A stretch of 64,000 nt of DNA from Saxidomus purpurata (Eukaryota > Mollusca > Bivalvia > Venerida > Veneridae), in NCBI GenBank assembly GCA_022818135.1, contig JAFMSR010000016.1:11147302-11211301 (forward strand), in the 5' to 3' direction. Positions 33,735 to 47,299 of this stretch are shown in pieces; position 1 is the first letter of the stretch, and each line of letters opens with the position of its first letter. A program made the translations under genes and the position numbers. The notes beneath the pieces are model-generated. The model did not search any database and was not told where the DNA came from. It saw only the letters and a list, made by a program, of their open reading frames with translations.

Positions 33735-34683
33735 CATGAGTTTTGCTCAGTAAGCATTGCTCAGTGAGTACCATTCAGTGAGCACTTCTCGCGGTGAGTG
33801 TTGTTCAGAGAGCACTTCTCACAGAAAGCTTTGTTCAGTAACACTACTCACAATGAGTATTGTTTAGTGAGCACTTCTCACAGTGAGTGTTGTTCAGAGA
33901 GCACTTCTCACGGAAAGCTTTGTTCAGTAACACTACTCACAATGAGCACTTCTCACGGTGAGCATTGTTTAGTGAGCACTTCTCACGGTGAGCACTTCTC
34001 ACGGTGAGCATTGTTCAGTGAGCACTTCTCACGGCGAGCATTGTTCAGTGAGCACTTCTCACGGCGAGCATTGTTCAGTGATCACTTCTCACGGCGAGCA
34101 TTGTTCAGTGATCACTTCTCACGGTGAGCATTGTTCAGTGATCACTTCTCACGGTGAGCATTGTTCAGTGATCACTTCACATGGTGAGCATTGTTTAGTG
34201 AGCACTTCACTACAGTGAGCATTGTTTAGTGAGCACTACTCACAGTGAGCATTGTTTAGTGAGCACTTCTCACAGTGAGCATTGTTCAGTGAGCACTTCA
34301 CAAAGTGAGCATTGTTCAGTGAGGACTGCTCACAGTGAGCATTGTTTAGTGAGCACTTCTCACAGTGAGCATTGTTCAGTGAGCACTTCACAAAGTGAGC
34401 ATTGTTCAGTGAGGACTACTCACAGAGAGCATTGTTTAGTGAGCACTCTCACAGTAGCATTTTCTGGCCTTCACAAAGTGAGCATTGTTCAGTGAGGACT
34501 ACTCACAGAGAGCATTGTTCAGTGAGCACTTCTCACAGTGAGCATTGTTCAGTGAACAACTCACAAAGTGAGCATTGGTCAGTGAGGATTACTCACAGTG
34601 AGCATTGTTTAGTGAGCACTTCTCACAGTGAGCATTGTTCAGTGAGCACTTCTCACAGTGAGCGTTGTTCAGTGAGCACTTTC
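33735..34683. repeat. 30-bp minisatellite with long open frames
   Basis: About 31 head-to-tail 30-bp units (agcacttctcacggtgagca + ttgttcagtg). On the + strand it stays open for long stretches encoding a decapeptide STSHGEHCSV. The left half is simple (SHGEHCSV units). The right half shows a higher-order 90-bp unit (SHSEHCSV, SQSEHCSV, THSEHCLV). No upstream exon or signal peptide was found, so translation is doubtful. Confidence 0.95.
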
Positions 34684-35254
34684 GAAATATTTTGGAACTT
34701 CAAATTATATCTTAATTTTACGTGACAAATTTGAGATATTTTGGTACTGTGACTTAACTCTTGCACAACGAAAACTTCGCGATTTGTGAGCAGACAAACT
34801 TATTCAATATTTCATATCGTTCTACTTCAGCGAGCGTGGAAAATTTAGGCATTTTAAAGCCATTTTTGGTATATTTTGCGAGAACAAATTGGTACAATCT
34901 GGATCTATTGCCTGTGACTCTCACTCCCTTCACCCTTTCATTTTTATTGCATTTTCGGGACATTTAAGTTTTTGATCTTTGCGTGCAATGTATACGCGTG
35001 TGCGTAAAGGTAGTTACATGCCTGGAAGAGGGACGAGCAGACACTGCTCAACAGCATTCCCTAGGTAACTGTACCAGTACAGATCTTCTAGACAGTATTG
35101 GATGACACGAGTCACCTGAACAGCATACTCATAGCAGATGTTACAAGTCTATATGGGTGTGACTCATATTTCGACATAGCCACACTGCATGCTTGGTGCA
35201 AACTGTGCGATATTCCGATACACAGCAAATTTGTGTTGGTGATTCACTTTCGAT

Positions 35255-35616
35255 GACCTGCAACAAGAACAAGCAAAAGACACAGACTTCACCATTATCC
35301 TTGCTTGGTTAAAAGACAAGAAAGAGCCGGAAGAGGGATGATTCTATTCCTGGCCAGAAGTCTTTTCCTACTGATAGATGGAGTTTTATTCAAGAAAAAT
35401 CTAGAAGCCGAAGGTCTCCAGCTAGTTGTACTAGATACTTTAAAGGTATGTGCACTACTTTGGCACCAGGATATACCTTCATCAGATCACCAGGGAGTAG
35501 CTCGAACCAAAGTCGAATCGAAGGAAAAGTTCTTCTGAGTCAGCCTTTCTAGAGATGTTGAGTCTTATGTGATATCATGTGTTGTGTGTAATCAGGATAA
35601 GAAGAAAGGCAGATAC
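35255..35616 (+). pseudogene. Ty3/gypsy-type Pol fragment (integrase HHCC region), broken
   Basis: Remnant of an LTR-retrotransposon polyprotein, the part around the integrase zinc-binding domain. Visible: the frame-2 stretch DLQQEQAKDTDFTIILAWLK, then a shift to another frame with LLIDGVLFKKN, then H-x7-H (HQDIPSSDH) and C-x2-C (CVVC). One frameshift (about 35310-35365) and one TGA at 35536-35538 break it. No LTRs, reverse transcriptase or integrase core were seen nearby. Confidence 0.75.
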
Positions 35617-35942
35617 GTTTCAACTTTTCATCTCTGTGGTTTTTACTTTGGCCATTCCCTTTTCTCCATTATTGTTTCGAGATTCCAACATTGTGGTTTC
35701 AACATTTCACCACCACAGTTTAAGACAATGCAAGACCCGTATGCAGACTTAGAAGATGTAAAGTCAAGGTCATAGATGTGGTTAAAATCTGGAGGGTGGC
35801 ACATACCCTAGTATTTCGCAACTGACATCTTAACTTTCCAAGGAACAATCCTTTAATTTATACAGTGGTTTGGGATCTGCCATTAGAAGCTAATTTGTTG
35901 ATGTACATTGCACGACAAGCATATTGGTGATGGTAAAGACTC

Positions 35943-35967
35943 ACTCTGAGCACTATATGCTCAGAGT
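35943..35967. repeat. Perfect 10-bp-arm inverted repeat
   Basis: ACTCTGAGCA-ctata-TGCTCAGAGT. A weaker version, tgagcactttatgctca, is at about 18215. It may be a terminal hairpin of an interspersed element. Confidence 0.7.
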
Positions 35968-36129
35968 GGGACGAAATATACTATAATAATTAATATTATT
36001 GCTCCAGGCTCTGAGCTAACAAGACAACAAAAATAAGTTCAAATAATTTTATTACTACAATGTACGTAAAAATAACAAGAAGACACAGAAAAACAATTTA
36101 ATCTTGGTAGTATTAATTTAGAACAAAAA

Positions 36130-37170
36130 CAAGAAACGCGGCAATGCCACCAGCAGGTTTAAACTGCGCCTGTAGAAATTGTAGAATTAAAAAAAACAGT
36201 CACCTTGACCCCAAATTTTTTTGTTTGCTTAAAACAATTTAAAAACAAAAAAAACACTAAAAAGTAGCAGTGACCTTGACCCTAGTGACCCCAAGCTTCC
36301 TCTCCATACAAGCTACCTTAACACCAAATTTCCTTACAATTGGTCACTCCTAACTCAAGTTATTGAGCCGAAACCATTTTTCTATTTTTAGTTACAGTGA
36401 CCTTGATCTTGGCCCGTGACCCAAAATGCAATCCCAAGCTGCGTCTCCACACAGTCATGCTGCCTACACACTTAGTTTCATTGCAATTTGTCACTCTTTA
36501 CTGGAGTTATTGAGTGGAAACCGTTTTTCTATTTTAATAACAGTGACTTTGTCCTTGACCCTAGTGACCCCAAATGCAAAACTGTGACTCCACGCAAGCT
36601 ACCTACACACCAAGTTTCATTGCAATCGGTTACTCCTTACTAAAGTTATTGAACGGAAACCAATGTATGATGCCCGCCGAACATACAACATTGCCATTCT
36701 AATAAGCATTTAAAAAAAAAAACCTGCTTAAAAAAAAAAATATATACTTTAAGTAACAGTGACCTTAACCTTAGTGTCCATAAAACCATTGCTTCCTCTC
36801 CACGCAAGCTACCTTTACACCAACTTTTACTCCTAACTCAAGTTATTGAGTGGAAACCATATTCCTATTTTCAGTAACAGTGACCTTGACCTTTATTCTA
36901 GTGACCCCAAATGCTATCCCAAGCTTCCTCTTCAAGCTACCTACACACCGAGTTTCATTGCAATTGGTCACTCTTAACTTGAGTGACCGTAGTGATCCCA
37001 AATGAAATCCCAAGCTTTGTCTCCACGCAAGCTACCTACACACCAAGTTTTGTTGCAATTGGTCACCCCTAACTAAAGTTATTGAGTGGAAACCAATGTT
37101 TGACGCCATCCTGCCCACCTGCCTGTCTGCCAAACATACAACATCGGCATTCTAATAAGCAAATTTTTTT
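36130..37170. repeat. Tandem TGACC-rich repeat, about 180-bp units
   Basis: Five to six diverged units with agtgaccttgacc, agtgaccccaaatgc, ccaagcttcctctccac, gcaagctacctacacacc and ttattgagtggaaacc. Flanks share 'gcaatgccaccagc / cattctaataagca' strings with ttttaaaaacctgctta. Confidence 0.85.
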
Positions 37171-38430
37171 TTTAAAAACCTGCTTAAAAATGCACAAAAC
37201 ATCCCTTTGAGGGAATAATAAGCCACAAAATACACTGACATACATAAAAATCTTAAACAGAATTCACATTGTATTATATAAAAGTACATGTATATACAGT
37301 CATGTTCTTACTTTATTTTATTTATGCTGTAGCAAAAAGTCAAATCCTATTGAATAAAAAGACCAATTAAGTAATTTAGTGGTAAAATGACCCCTTAAAG
37401 CCAAATATTGCACTTACTTTTAGTCATGACACCTTGATGGTCCAATATTACTCACCAAAGTTCCTCTTTTCTTTATCATATTGTGAAGGTCAAGTTAAAC
37501 AGACTTTAGTTCACCTCACTCACACATCCAACAAAGAAACTTTATTTTTAGTAACGGTGACCTTGATCAGAGCATTGGATTTCTTGATAACATGTGCAAC
37601 TTGCCCTCATGCTGACCCGTTTTGAAAAGTTTCCCTGAAATATTTTCATCCAATAATGAACACAATGGAATTCTATTTATAGTTATCTTGACCTTGATCT
37701 GATTGAGATTTCCTAACAATATGCAAAACACGATTTTGTGCTTGATCCTGTCTGCCAAGTTTCATTTCAATCTGGGAATCATGAGAAAAGCATTGACCAG
37801 AACATTCTATTTTTAGAACCTATGACCTTGAAATTGACCTCAGCACAACCATAACCAAGCTTTTATTGGAATACACATTCTGCAAAAGTCTCTTTAACAT
37901 AGACGAAGAACAATAGCGCTTCCAATTAAAATGGCGGGAAACACTAATTTGTAATAAATGAAGCGTATAATTCAAGACCGCAAGGCCTGATTTGGCCTTC
38001 AAGCCTATAAATTATCATGATTAAGAACTCACTGAGAAGAAATGAAGGTGGTAGGATTAAACAGAAAGATATATGACATTTTTGATAAATCGATGCAAAT
38101 CTAGTCCAATCACGTCCAAAAGATTTTTTAGGCAAACACATACTTTGTAAATATAATTAATCAAGGCCACTAGATCCAATTAAGCACATAAGCTTGACTG
38201 AGATCTTACACATGTTACAGTATTGTAACCTGATAAATTATGGGAACTAGAGAAATATGGAAGTGCTAGAGTGTAAACATTGATGAATATGGCATTTATG
38301 AATAAACCAAGGGCCATTATTTATGGTGGGCTTCGGTCCATGATTTAGAGTGAGAGTCTGTAGGTATATAAATTGTGTCTATATTTAAGAAAGATTTCAT
38401 CAGAAATGTTGATGCTACAGTGGCAGCCTA
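37171..38430. other. Repeat-like intergenic DNA
   Basis: Three diverged segments with gtgaccttgatcagagcat, cttgaccttgatctgattga and tatgaccttgaaattgacct. No coding feature. Confidence 0.45.
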
Positions 38431-38432
38431 AG

Positions 38433-38520
38433 TGAGTGAGTGAGTGAGTTAAACTAACCATGGCTGCAAATTAAACCATGGCAGCAAACTAAACCATGGC
38501 AGCAAACTAAACCATGGACA
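38433..38520. repeat. (GTGA)n and 20-bp tandem repeat
   Basis: gtgagtgagtgagtgagtt, then four copies of about 20 bp (aaaccatggcagcaaact). Confidence 0.85.
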
Positions 38521-39445
38521 AGAGATGACAGACATTATATCCATCACAACAGCTCATAATGAACACTGTGTTCAAATGAGCTCAAAATTTTAAAGGCGGT
38601 CGTTTTAACTTGAAAAAAAATCTACAGCAACAATATTATTTACACATATTTACAGACAATCATACAATTAAGCAGTACTTTACTGAAGCAGAAATTTAGA
38701 ACTTTAAGAGAGTGATAACCTATGGTGTACTTTTGTATTGAAAGACCTTTGAGGAGGTTATTAAAGTTCCATGATCATTTTATACTCGATGATGGAGTAA
38801 TGAACTTATGGACAGAATCATGACAGACATGTGTCCCACTTACCTAAAACCAATACTACTGTATACCTTTCTTTTATATTAATGTCGCTTCTACATGAAA
38901 AAGCATTCTTAGAGAGCATTTCTTATCTTTTTGTAAAATCAACATGAAAAAAAAATATATACATGTACAATCTATGTGTTCATACTATGTAATTTTTTTT
39001 TTCCAAAAGCATTATTAGGAATGTTTTTGTACATATAACAGTCATCTTCCCCCCTTAAGATATCTTGCTTGGTAATTTATTTCAGTGTGACATGTAATTT
39101 AACATCCAAATGGATCATGGGACTCTAAGTCACTGAAATGATGTTTACAAGGTCGACATCATCAAAGCTGAATCCGGGATTCCAATTACATACAAGCTTC
39201 TTAACAGAAAAGACTAGCATCTTTAATCTTCTCCATGTTAGCAGAAAACAAGAGAGTGTATAAACTTTTACTCTGAAATGGTATCAATTTGAAATGGTAT
39301 CAATTTTAGAGTGTAGGGTACAAACTGACTCGTAACATTTCTTTCCAACTCTTGTTTTTTGCTAACAAGCAAAAACATCTTACACGAATGACTTGGAATG
39401 TTGGACTTACTGAATAAAATATACAGAGATCAAAATTGCTTTAAA

Positions 39446-39615
39446 TAGTTTTGGGAAATTCCCAAATTTTAATGCTTTGAATAGTTTGGGAAATTCCCAA
39501 GTTTGAAGCGAAATTCCCAAATTTTAATGCTTTAAATAGTTTGGGAAATTCCCAAATTTGTAGGGAAATTCCCAAATTTTAATGTTTTAAATAGTTTTGG
39601 GAAATTCCAAAATTT
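39446..39615. repeat. Array of kappaB-like palindromes
   Basis: The palindrome GGGAAATTCCC occurs at 39453, 39488, 39543 and 39563; near-matches are at 39508 (gcgaaattccc) and 39599 (gggaaattcca). They are spaced by ttttaatgctttaaatagtt. GGGAAATTCCC fits the NF-kappaB consensus, but no promoter is recognised beside it. Confidence 0.8.
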
Positions 39616-40006
39616 TACAGAGACCATAACTTGGGGCAAGCTGACATGCCAAACAGCATAGTTATACGGAAGCCTACCTATTATAAATAATCAGCAGCAA
39701 TGAAGCAGAGCTAAAGATGACTTATTTGCAGTTAGTCCATAAATAATCTGGTAGATAACAAGACTTAGAACAAGGCTAATTATATGCTTGAAAATTAATA
39801 AACAAAATTTGATTTTTCGCTTTAAATAAACATATTTAAACGACTAGGCCCAATTAAATGCATTTAGTTTGCATAAACGAAATTTGATTAGGCAATATTT
39901 TAACACTGTAACACTTTTGACCAACACTTTTGATCTTCACAGTAACATTGTTAAACTATGAATGAGGGACGTAACATTCTTGACTAAAAGTGATTTACCC
40001 TGCTCT

Positions 40007-40828
<822 letters not shown>

Positions 40829-40829
40829 T

Positions 40830-42150
40830 GTAACACAGTTTTCATTTACAGGGACATTTTGTATCACAAGGAACAAGGGTATTAATTGTATGTAATGAAA
40901 ATTTCTGGCAATACATTCAATTAGCCTACAAAGAAATCAGACCTGTTAGGCAATTGTGTGTGTTTGCTACAGAATTTCATTTTAAACAATAATAAGATCT
41001 GCTGACTGCACCGGGGAACTGTATCACAGTCTGGGTTTAGATATATCTTCAACATTCTTTTATACTAGTTAAGTAATCTAACTATCACAAATTAGCATCA
41101 ATATCTGTCTTGTGTATCAATAAATTTTGTTCTACAAGAATCATTCTGAATGACCCTGATTCTTCTTTTAATCTCATATTATTGAGCAGTTAATAGAGCC
41201 CCCCCCCCCTTCTTTCCCCCGGTTTTTTTTGGGGGGGGGTTTTTTTTTTTCAAAAACTCAGTTTTTAAATTAACGGATTTTATCTTAATTTTCTGTAACA
41301 AATTTTTGCAAATGAAGCATGATTATTAACTTCACAATTTCATCAAACTTGCTAAAATATCAAACCTGAAACAAGGAAAATAGGCTAGGTTTGAAGCCAA
41401 TCAGGCTTCAAAACACCTATAGCTCGCCTTTAAAGATCAACAGTGGATTCAATCGAATAAATAAGAAAATTGCAAAATAAACAAGTTTCGAATATAAAAA
41501 CTTTTACAGTAGTAGATCTACTTTGTATTCTGTTTAGGATTTGATGAATTTTTACATCCCCTTATTGGTGTTCCAAGGTACATCCCGACCGCTGTGGTTT
41601 AACCATTCATAAATCAACGCAAACAAACAACTAAGTGAGCTGAGTGTTCTAGGAATACACCTATTACTTTAAGCAAATTTTCAATCTTAAACCCTGGAAT
41701 AATGTATTGAAGGCCAACATGGTGACTTCTTCTATGACGAACATCTATGATGTACATTATACATACATTAAGTACATTATCACTATATAAATAAAGTAAA
41801 TCATTAAATGATTTACAAAGATAGCTATCTTACAAGTTCATTTTCTATTTATGTTAAGATATGGATAGAAACTGATATTGACTAACTGTAAAACATAAAA
41901 AAATACTGTCAAGATATGATTGCTTCTGTTCTGTTCTGTTATATTCCTTAACGCAGGCTTAAAAAATATTAGAAAAAAATATTGCATAATCTATTGAAAA
42001 TTTATTGCAATTAGTGACACCTAAGCATGGACCAATATACACATGGATTTTCAAATACATCATATCCAGTTCTTGCGTGCTATGTGATTTTTGCAAGATT
42101 CCATCCCTTCGTCCATACTGAATTGAATCAAAGTGTATTAATTAATAAAA
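40830..42150. other. Intergenic DNA, nothing recognised
   Basis: AT-rich; a C/T/G homopolymer cluster at 41201-41250 resembles the artefact block at 40007. No coding or element features. Confidence 0.5.
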
Positions 42151-42352
42151 TTAATTCTAACATGACTCACGATTTTGTCTCTATATACAAAGAGTAGAAA
42201 AATTATGTTATATTAAACCATAAACAACGCGGGAACCGATGTGCTGTAAACATGACGTCATATAGCGCCGCATGACGTTAAATGAGCGTTCGCGTAGAAA
42301 ATAAAGCTTTGCATTTATTCACTTTTTGTAATATCTGGTCATGTTATAATCG

Positions 42353-42520
42353 AAATAACATCCTTTTCAGCGTTGTTATCGTCTAATAAACAATAATTTG
42401 TCGTACTGATGTGCAGTTATAAACCACTCAGGCCTTCGGCCTTCGTGGCTAATTACTGCATATCAGTACTCCAAATCATTGTTTATTAAACGACTAACAC
42501 CACTGGAACGGACGTTATTT
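42353..42520. repeat. Foldback element with arms of about 75 bp
   Basis: The left arm aaataacatccttttcagcg... and the right arm (...ggaacggacgttattt) are imperfect inverted copies around the short loop ggccttcggcc. Arms include taataaacaataatttg and caaatcattgtttatta. Single-arm relatives: 22740-22850 and 54630-54735. Confidence 0.75.
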
Positions 42521-45180
42521 CTTAAATACATAATAAAAAGATACATAAAAAGAAAAAAATTAAGCAGCAAAACTACAGATTAAATCTAATTTAATGTCTG
42601 ATATCTTCCCTTGCTTAAAGTCCATCGAGACTGTTGGAACACGCTGAATATAGCAAATAGCCGAGTGCTCGCCGGTGATCATAGGAGGATAAATTCTTTT
42701 ACGTTATCGTTTTATTGATTTTAGAAAGTTGCCAATCCATGTGTATATATGTACGTGGCTACAGTAACAAGCTATCTATGAAAATAAAACACATATTGCA
42801 GCTAAAAAATATAATGTCAGTGCCTTCAGTAATAATTTATAAAACAAAAACACTAACTGCAGATACTCACAGAACAACAGCTGAGCAAAACAGAAGAGAT
42901 ATGGCACAACTAAATAGTCTACTCAATGGCACAAAAAGAAAACTTCTCTACAATTTATAGATAACAGAATTTAGCTATGGCAGAAAATGTAAAAAAAATG
43001 TTTAAAAAAATGAGAGCAATAAACTAAGACTGTTGTTACTTGGCCCCTAAACAGATTCTAGTAAATAAAAAACAAACAACAAAAAACAGAAATGAAAAAG
43101 GATCAGTAAAATATCTTAAAGCTAAGCAACTTGTCCAATTTTGCAAGCATTTTACTTGACAAAGGGTATGACATTGTGATTGGTCAGTGCAGAAGCTGAC
43201 TTCTCTTCTAGCCAATCAGTATTTTTTCCATTTAAACAAAGTTTTAGTAAGTAAATATTTTTGAACACTTCTATGCTGAAGTTATCTGATTCAGTAGCTT
43301 TAATAAAAAATCTGTCCTAACGACAAATTTTATTATTACATGCCCTCACGCCTCACTGTCTGACGGGTTCTGTGCTCTGAAACTTTTTTTATACAATTTG
43401 TTGAAAAACACTATTTATCTATAACACATGGCCCCTTGGTACTTACGTATCATATTATAACATAATTTTTCTATCATCTAACAAACAAATGAATCTAGAT
43501 GTAAATATAAATTCATCCTGTATTAGCTGTAAAATATTCTAGTTAAAATCATTTACAAATATACGCATTACTTAAAAAGAGAAAAAGGAATTGTCTGTCC
43601 ATTGTTACATTAAATGAAAATTGTCCAAAACTAATATGGAATAGTAAAAATTCACGAAATAAACTTGATGCGAAAACTGACAATGATGAATTAAAAACCT
43701 AACAAGACGATCAACGACATGAAATGAGATTTTGTAAATCTAGATGGAACTGATGAACACAACAAATCATTTCACAGTTAGATGACAGTGTAATTAATAA
43801 CAAACAGTGTAATAGATAGAAAATATTTCACAACTAGAGGTGGGTACAGTATAATAATGCCAGTTCATTCACACAACACACTTCGGATATAAATACAAGG
43901 CTATCACTATATAACTGAATTTTAAAGTACCCTACAGTGAGGAAACACACAAACAAGGTAGAGTACAACATACTAAATGACATAATTGTATATATAAAGA
44001 ATCATGTACAAGCACAAATAACAGTGGGGATTACAAGGTGATAACTGGGAAAACAAAGCAACAATGTATAAGCAGATCTCTACCGCTGTGTATATAGTAT
44101 AAAGTAATGTTTCAAAAAAATGAGTAAATGACTCCAAAACTTACAGTAGCTAATTTGTTTATCTTCAAGCCACATTTTTTCTCTTGTGATATATACAGAA
44201 GATGAATCGGTCTTGCATATATGTCTTGCATACTTTTTATAAAAGCATTAGTTAATTCCGATTAATTTATCATATTCTGCAACCAATTTGATAATTTTTC
44301 AATGTGCAAAACATTCAAATCAAAACATTTTAAGTTTAAACAATATAGGTCACTATATATTGTAACAGTAAATTTGTGACAGTAAATGTTGAAAAATTAT
44401 TGTCTCCAGTGTTTATGCAATTGATGTGTTACCAAAGAAAATGACACAAATTATTCATAGTCAGCTCAAAGGCTAACTCGGGGCTTTTGTAACTTTATTG
44501 TACACTTACTGACGGAAAATATAACGTGTCTTATATATATCTTCACAGTTAAATTCAATAAATATATAAAAAGGCCCCTTGGAAAAAAAGGTAGAGAAAG
44601 GAACCTGGCTGACATAAGCCTGAAAAAAAGACCCCAGATACCTGATACGACAATGATGCCACAGCTAAACCTAGCCTCTTATTTTCTTCTACAAACTTTG
44701 TTCATTTTTCTTCTATCTATCTCACTTCTTTATATTTTTCTATCTCACTGTCAGCTTTTTTTTTTATTTGCTTTAGTGTCAATCTCCTTTTATCTATCGC
44801 ACTTTCATTTTGCGTTCTATCTATAACTTTCATTTTTTGCTGTCGACCATATCTCACATTTTTTCTGATTATTATTTTTATTAATTAACTTTCTTGATGT
44901 GAAGTAAAAATACTACCAAAATCTTTAACATGGAAGTTCAACTAAGGGTCAAGAACTGTAGCATCATCGTTTTAAAACTTTATACAATTTTAGGCCAATT
45001 TTATACTTGGTTTTGGTTTTCTAATATATTAGTAGAGGACTTTTCCTACTGTATTGAAAGAGCATATAACATCAGCTCTGACCTATATTTTACAAAATAA
45101 ACTTAAAATAATACTTATTATAATCCCTACTTTCTACACTTTTAACTAGTATATGGAGTTGAACAGCGGAAAAAAAAAAA
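42521..45180. other. Intergenic AT-rich DNA, no gene recognised
   Basis: Long A-rich stretches and a pyrimidine-rich zone at 44690-44880 (tctatctatctcac). No exon-like open frame with splice context. Confidence 0.5.
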
Positions 45181-45394
45181 TAAAAAAAAAATGTCAGTTC
45201 ATAATGTCATTGTTTTCTACCTTTTCAAAAAATAGTAAAAGCAGTCGCATAAACCAAGAGAAAAATATAAAAACTCTGGCCTTACCATAGAGAGATCCAA
45301 GATGTGTCTGATTACAAGACAAAGATTTACAACTTTTGGAAAATACTGCAATAAAATTAAAAGAGGTGTTAATAAACAACACATTATTAAAACC

Positions 45395-45890
45395 AGAAAC
45401 CATCAAACAACCTTTCTGACAAACCAATGGTGAAAAGTAACATTTAGAGGTAAACAAGGTTTTCCTTTTGGGCCTGGACCTAGTTTTTGACCCCAGATGA
45501 CCCATATGAACTTGAGCTGAAACATCTTACAACCTTTCTGACAAATTCCAGGATATTTGGGCTGAAAAGTTCCTCTAGAGTGTAAAAGGTTTCCATATTT
45601 GGGCCCCCCAGGCTTAAATAACAACCAAACAACCCGCAAGCAGGATATTTACTGAACAGTAGCCTCTAGAGCCTTACATTTTTTTGGGTCAGTGACCTAG
45701 TTTTCATCCGATGACCCATATTCGAACTTCGTCCGGTAATTACTGGGGCAAACATCCTACCAAGTTTAAATTGAGGAAAAGATGTGACCACTAGGTGTTA
45801 ACTAATGGACGGACGACGGAGCCAGACGACTGCGACTCATTCATCGATCCTAATAGCTCACCCTGAGCCAGCTCAGGTGAGCAAAAAATT
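45395..45890. repeat. Interspersed element, 'caacctttctgacaaattcc' family, partial
   Basis: Two to three units with ttctgacaaattccaggata, tttgggctgaaaa and tgacccatattcgaacttcg. It ends ctaatagctcaccctgagcc+agctcaggtgagc, as at 54535-54558. Confidence 0.75.
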
Positions 45891-46485
45891 CATGTCAACA
45901 TTTTCATGCAACAAAATTAATGTTTCATTCTACACTGAAGATTTACCATGCAAACTTATTTCTGCTTAAATCCTCCCAATTTTTCCTCACAACAGAAGGG
46001 AAGTTGCGGCTGGATTCTTCTGAAAAACTTGAAACTTGCAACCTCTGCAACAGGCATCCAAACCACTGCTCCTCCCTGTCAATTTTTCACACTACTCATG
46101 TCAAATTTGTTACATTCACGATTCTGTTTTCTAAAATTTACCATTCCATCTTCCTAAGGCATTACAATTTCATTCAGTATAAACATCCAAACGATTATCT
46201 TTTTCCAAGTATTCAAGTTTCTAAATTCTACCAGAGATTGTAAACATCGCCGGTCAAATTTTCCTTATATTCGATTGTTGCTTAGCAATAAGACATTATA
46301 TAGACTGTGACTGAAGACAGTAAGGCAATACTATTTTGCTGCTGTTGATCAAGAACTACCACTTACTATCTAAAAAACAACCGTCATATCTCGTACTTTT
46401 AACTCGATGATAAACCCTTTAATAGTATATAGTATTTAACATGTTTCACAGTCAACTTTTTTCACATAATTATTTAGAACAAGAG

Positions 46486-46980
46486 ATGTCCCTCACAAGT
46501 GACAAATGCCCTCGAAAGAGGTGTCTCACAGTCTATGCTCAATAAATGTGCTATGTAATTCTAAAATCATTCCATGCATGACAGAGTTACGATGTATACA
46601 GTATTCCATTGCTTTTAAACACTAATTGTGACCTTGACCATTGAGGTAGAGACATGGGTCTTGCACGCGACACATGGACTTGATGTGCTGAACATTTGTG
46701 CCAAGTTATTTTAAACTATTTCAATGCATGACAAAGAAACAGTTCAGACATGAATGTGTGCATATATAGAGGATTCCATTACTTTCAAACTGTAAGTGTG
46801 ACCTTGACCTTTGAGGTAGGGATGTGGGTCTTGCAATCGACATGTTGTCTTGATGTGCTAGACATTTGTGCCAAGTTATTTTAAAATCCTTCAATGCATG
46901 ACAAAGTTACAGTCCGGACGCGAATGTGTAAGGGGGGACGCACAGACGGACGGACAGACGGTGCGATTTTAATATGCCAC
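46486..46980. repeat. Interspersed TGACCTTGACCT element (copy 1)
   Basis: Begins gatgtccctcacaagtgaca and ends gtgcgattttaatatgccac+cc. It holds about 170-bp units with tgtgaccttgacctttgagg and catgacaaagttacagtcc. Copy 2 is at 56352-57745. Confidence 0.8.
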
Positions 46981-47299
46981 CCTTCAACCTGATATAAACT
47001 GTGATCAGTTGTCATTCTGCTAAAGGATTTTCTGTCTCTGTGTCTCATTGCCCCTGAAAATATTGATAAAGATACAATTTGAAAAGTCTTCAAAAACAAA
47101 ACTTCACAGCTAGAAATGATACCCCTTTTGTAGTGTCGCTCTTTTTTAAAAATTCGTATTTCATGGAACAATTATCTGGCATGAGATTAAAGTTTTTTTT
47201 ATAAAATAAATCTGCACACCAGAACAAATATGTACATTTGTATTTTCTTTTTTATTCATATTAGTTCACTAAAGACAAATAAGAAAGACAAAGGCATAT

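Noticed and set aside
33735..34683. CRISPR array (regular 30-bp repeats)
   Set aside because: Units are directly adjacent without unique spacers and the DNA is eukaryotic; it is a minisatellite.
45194..45639. Pair of - strand frames of about 80-100 codons
   Set aside because: They lie in the interspersed 'caacctttctgac' repeat; no coding signature.
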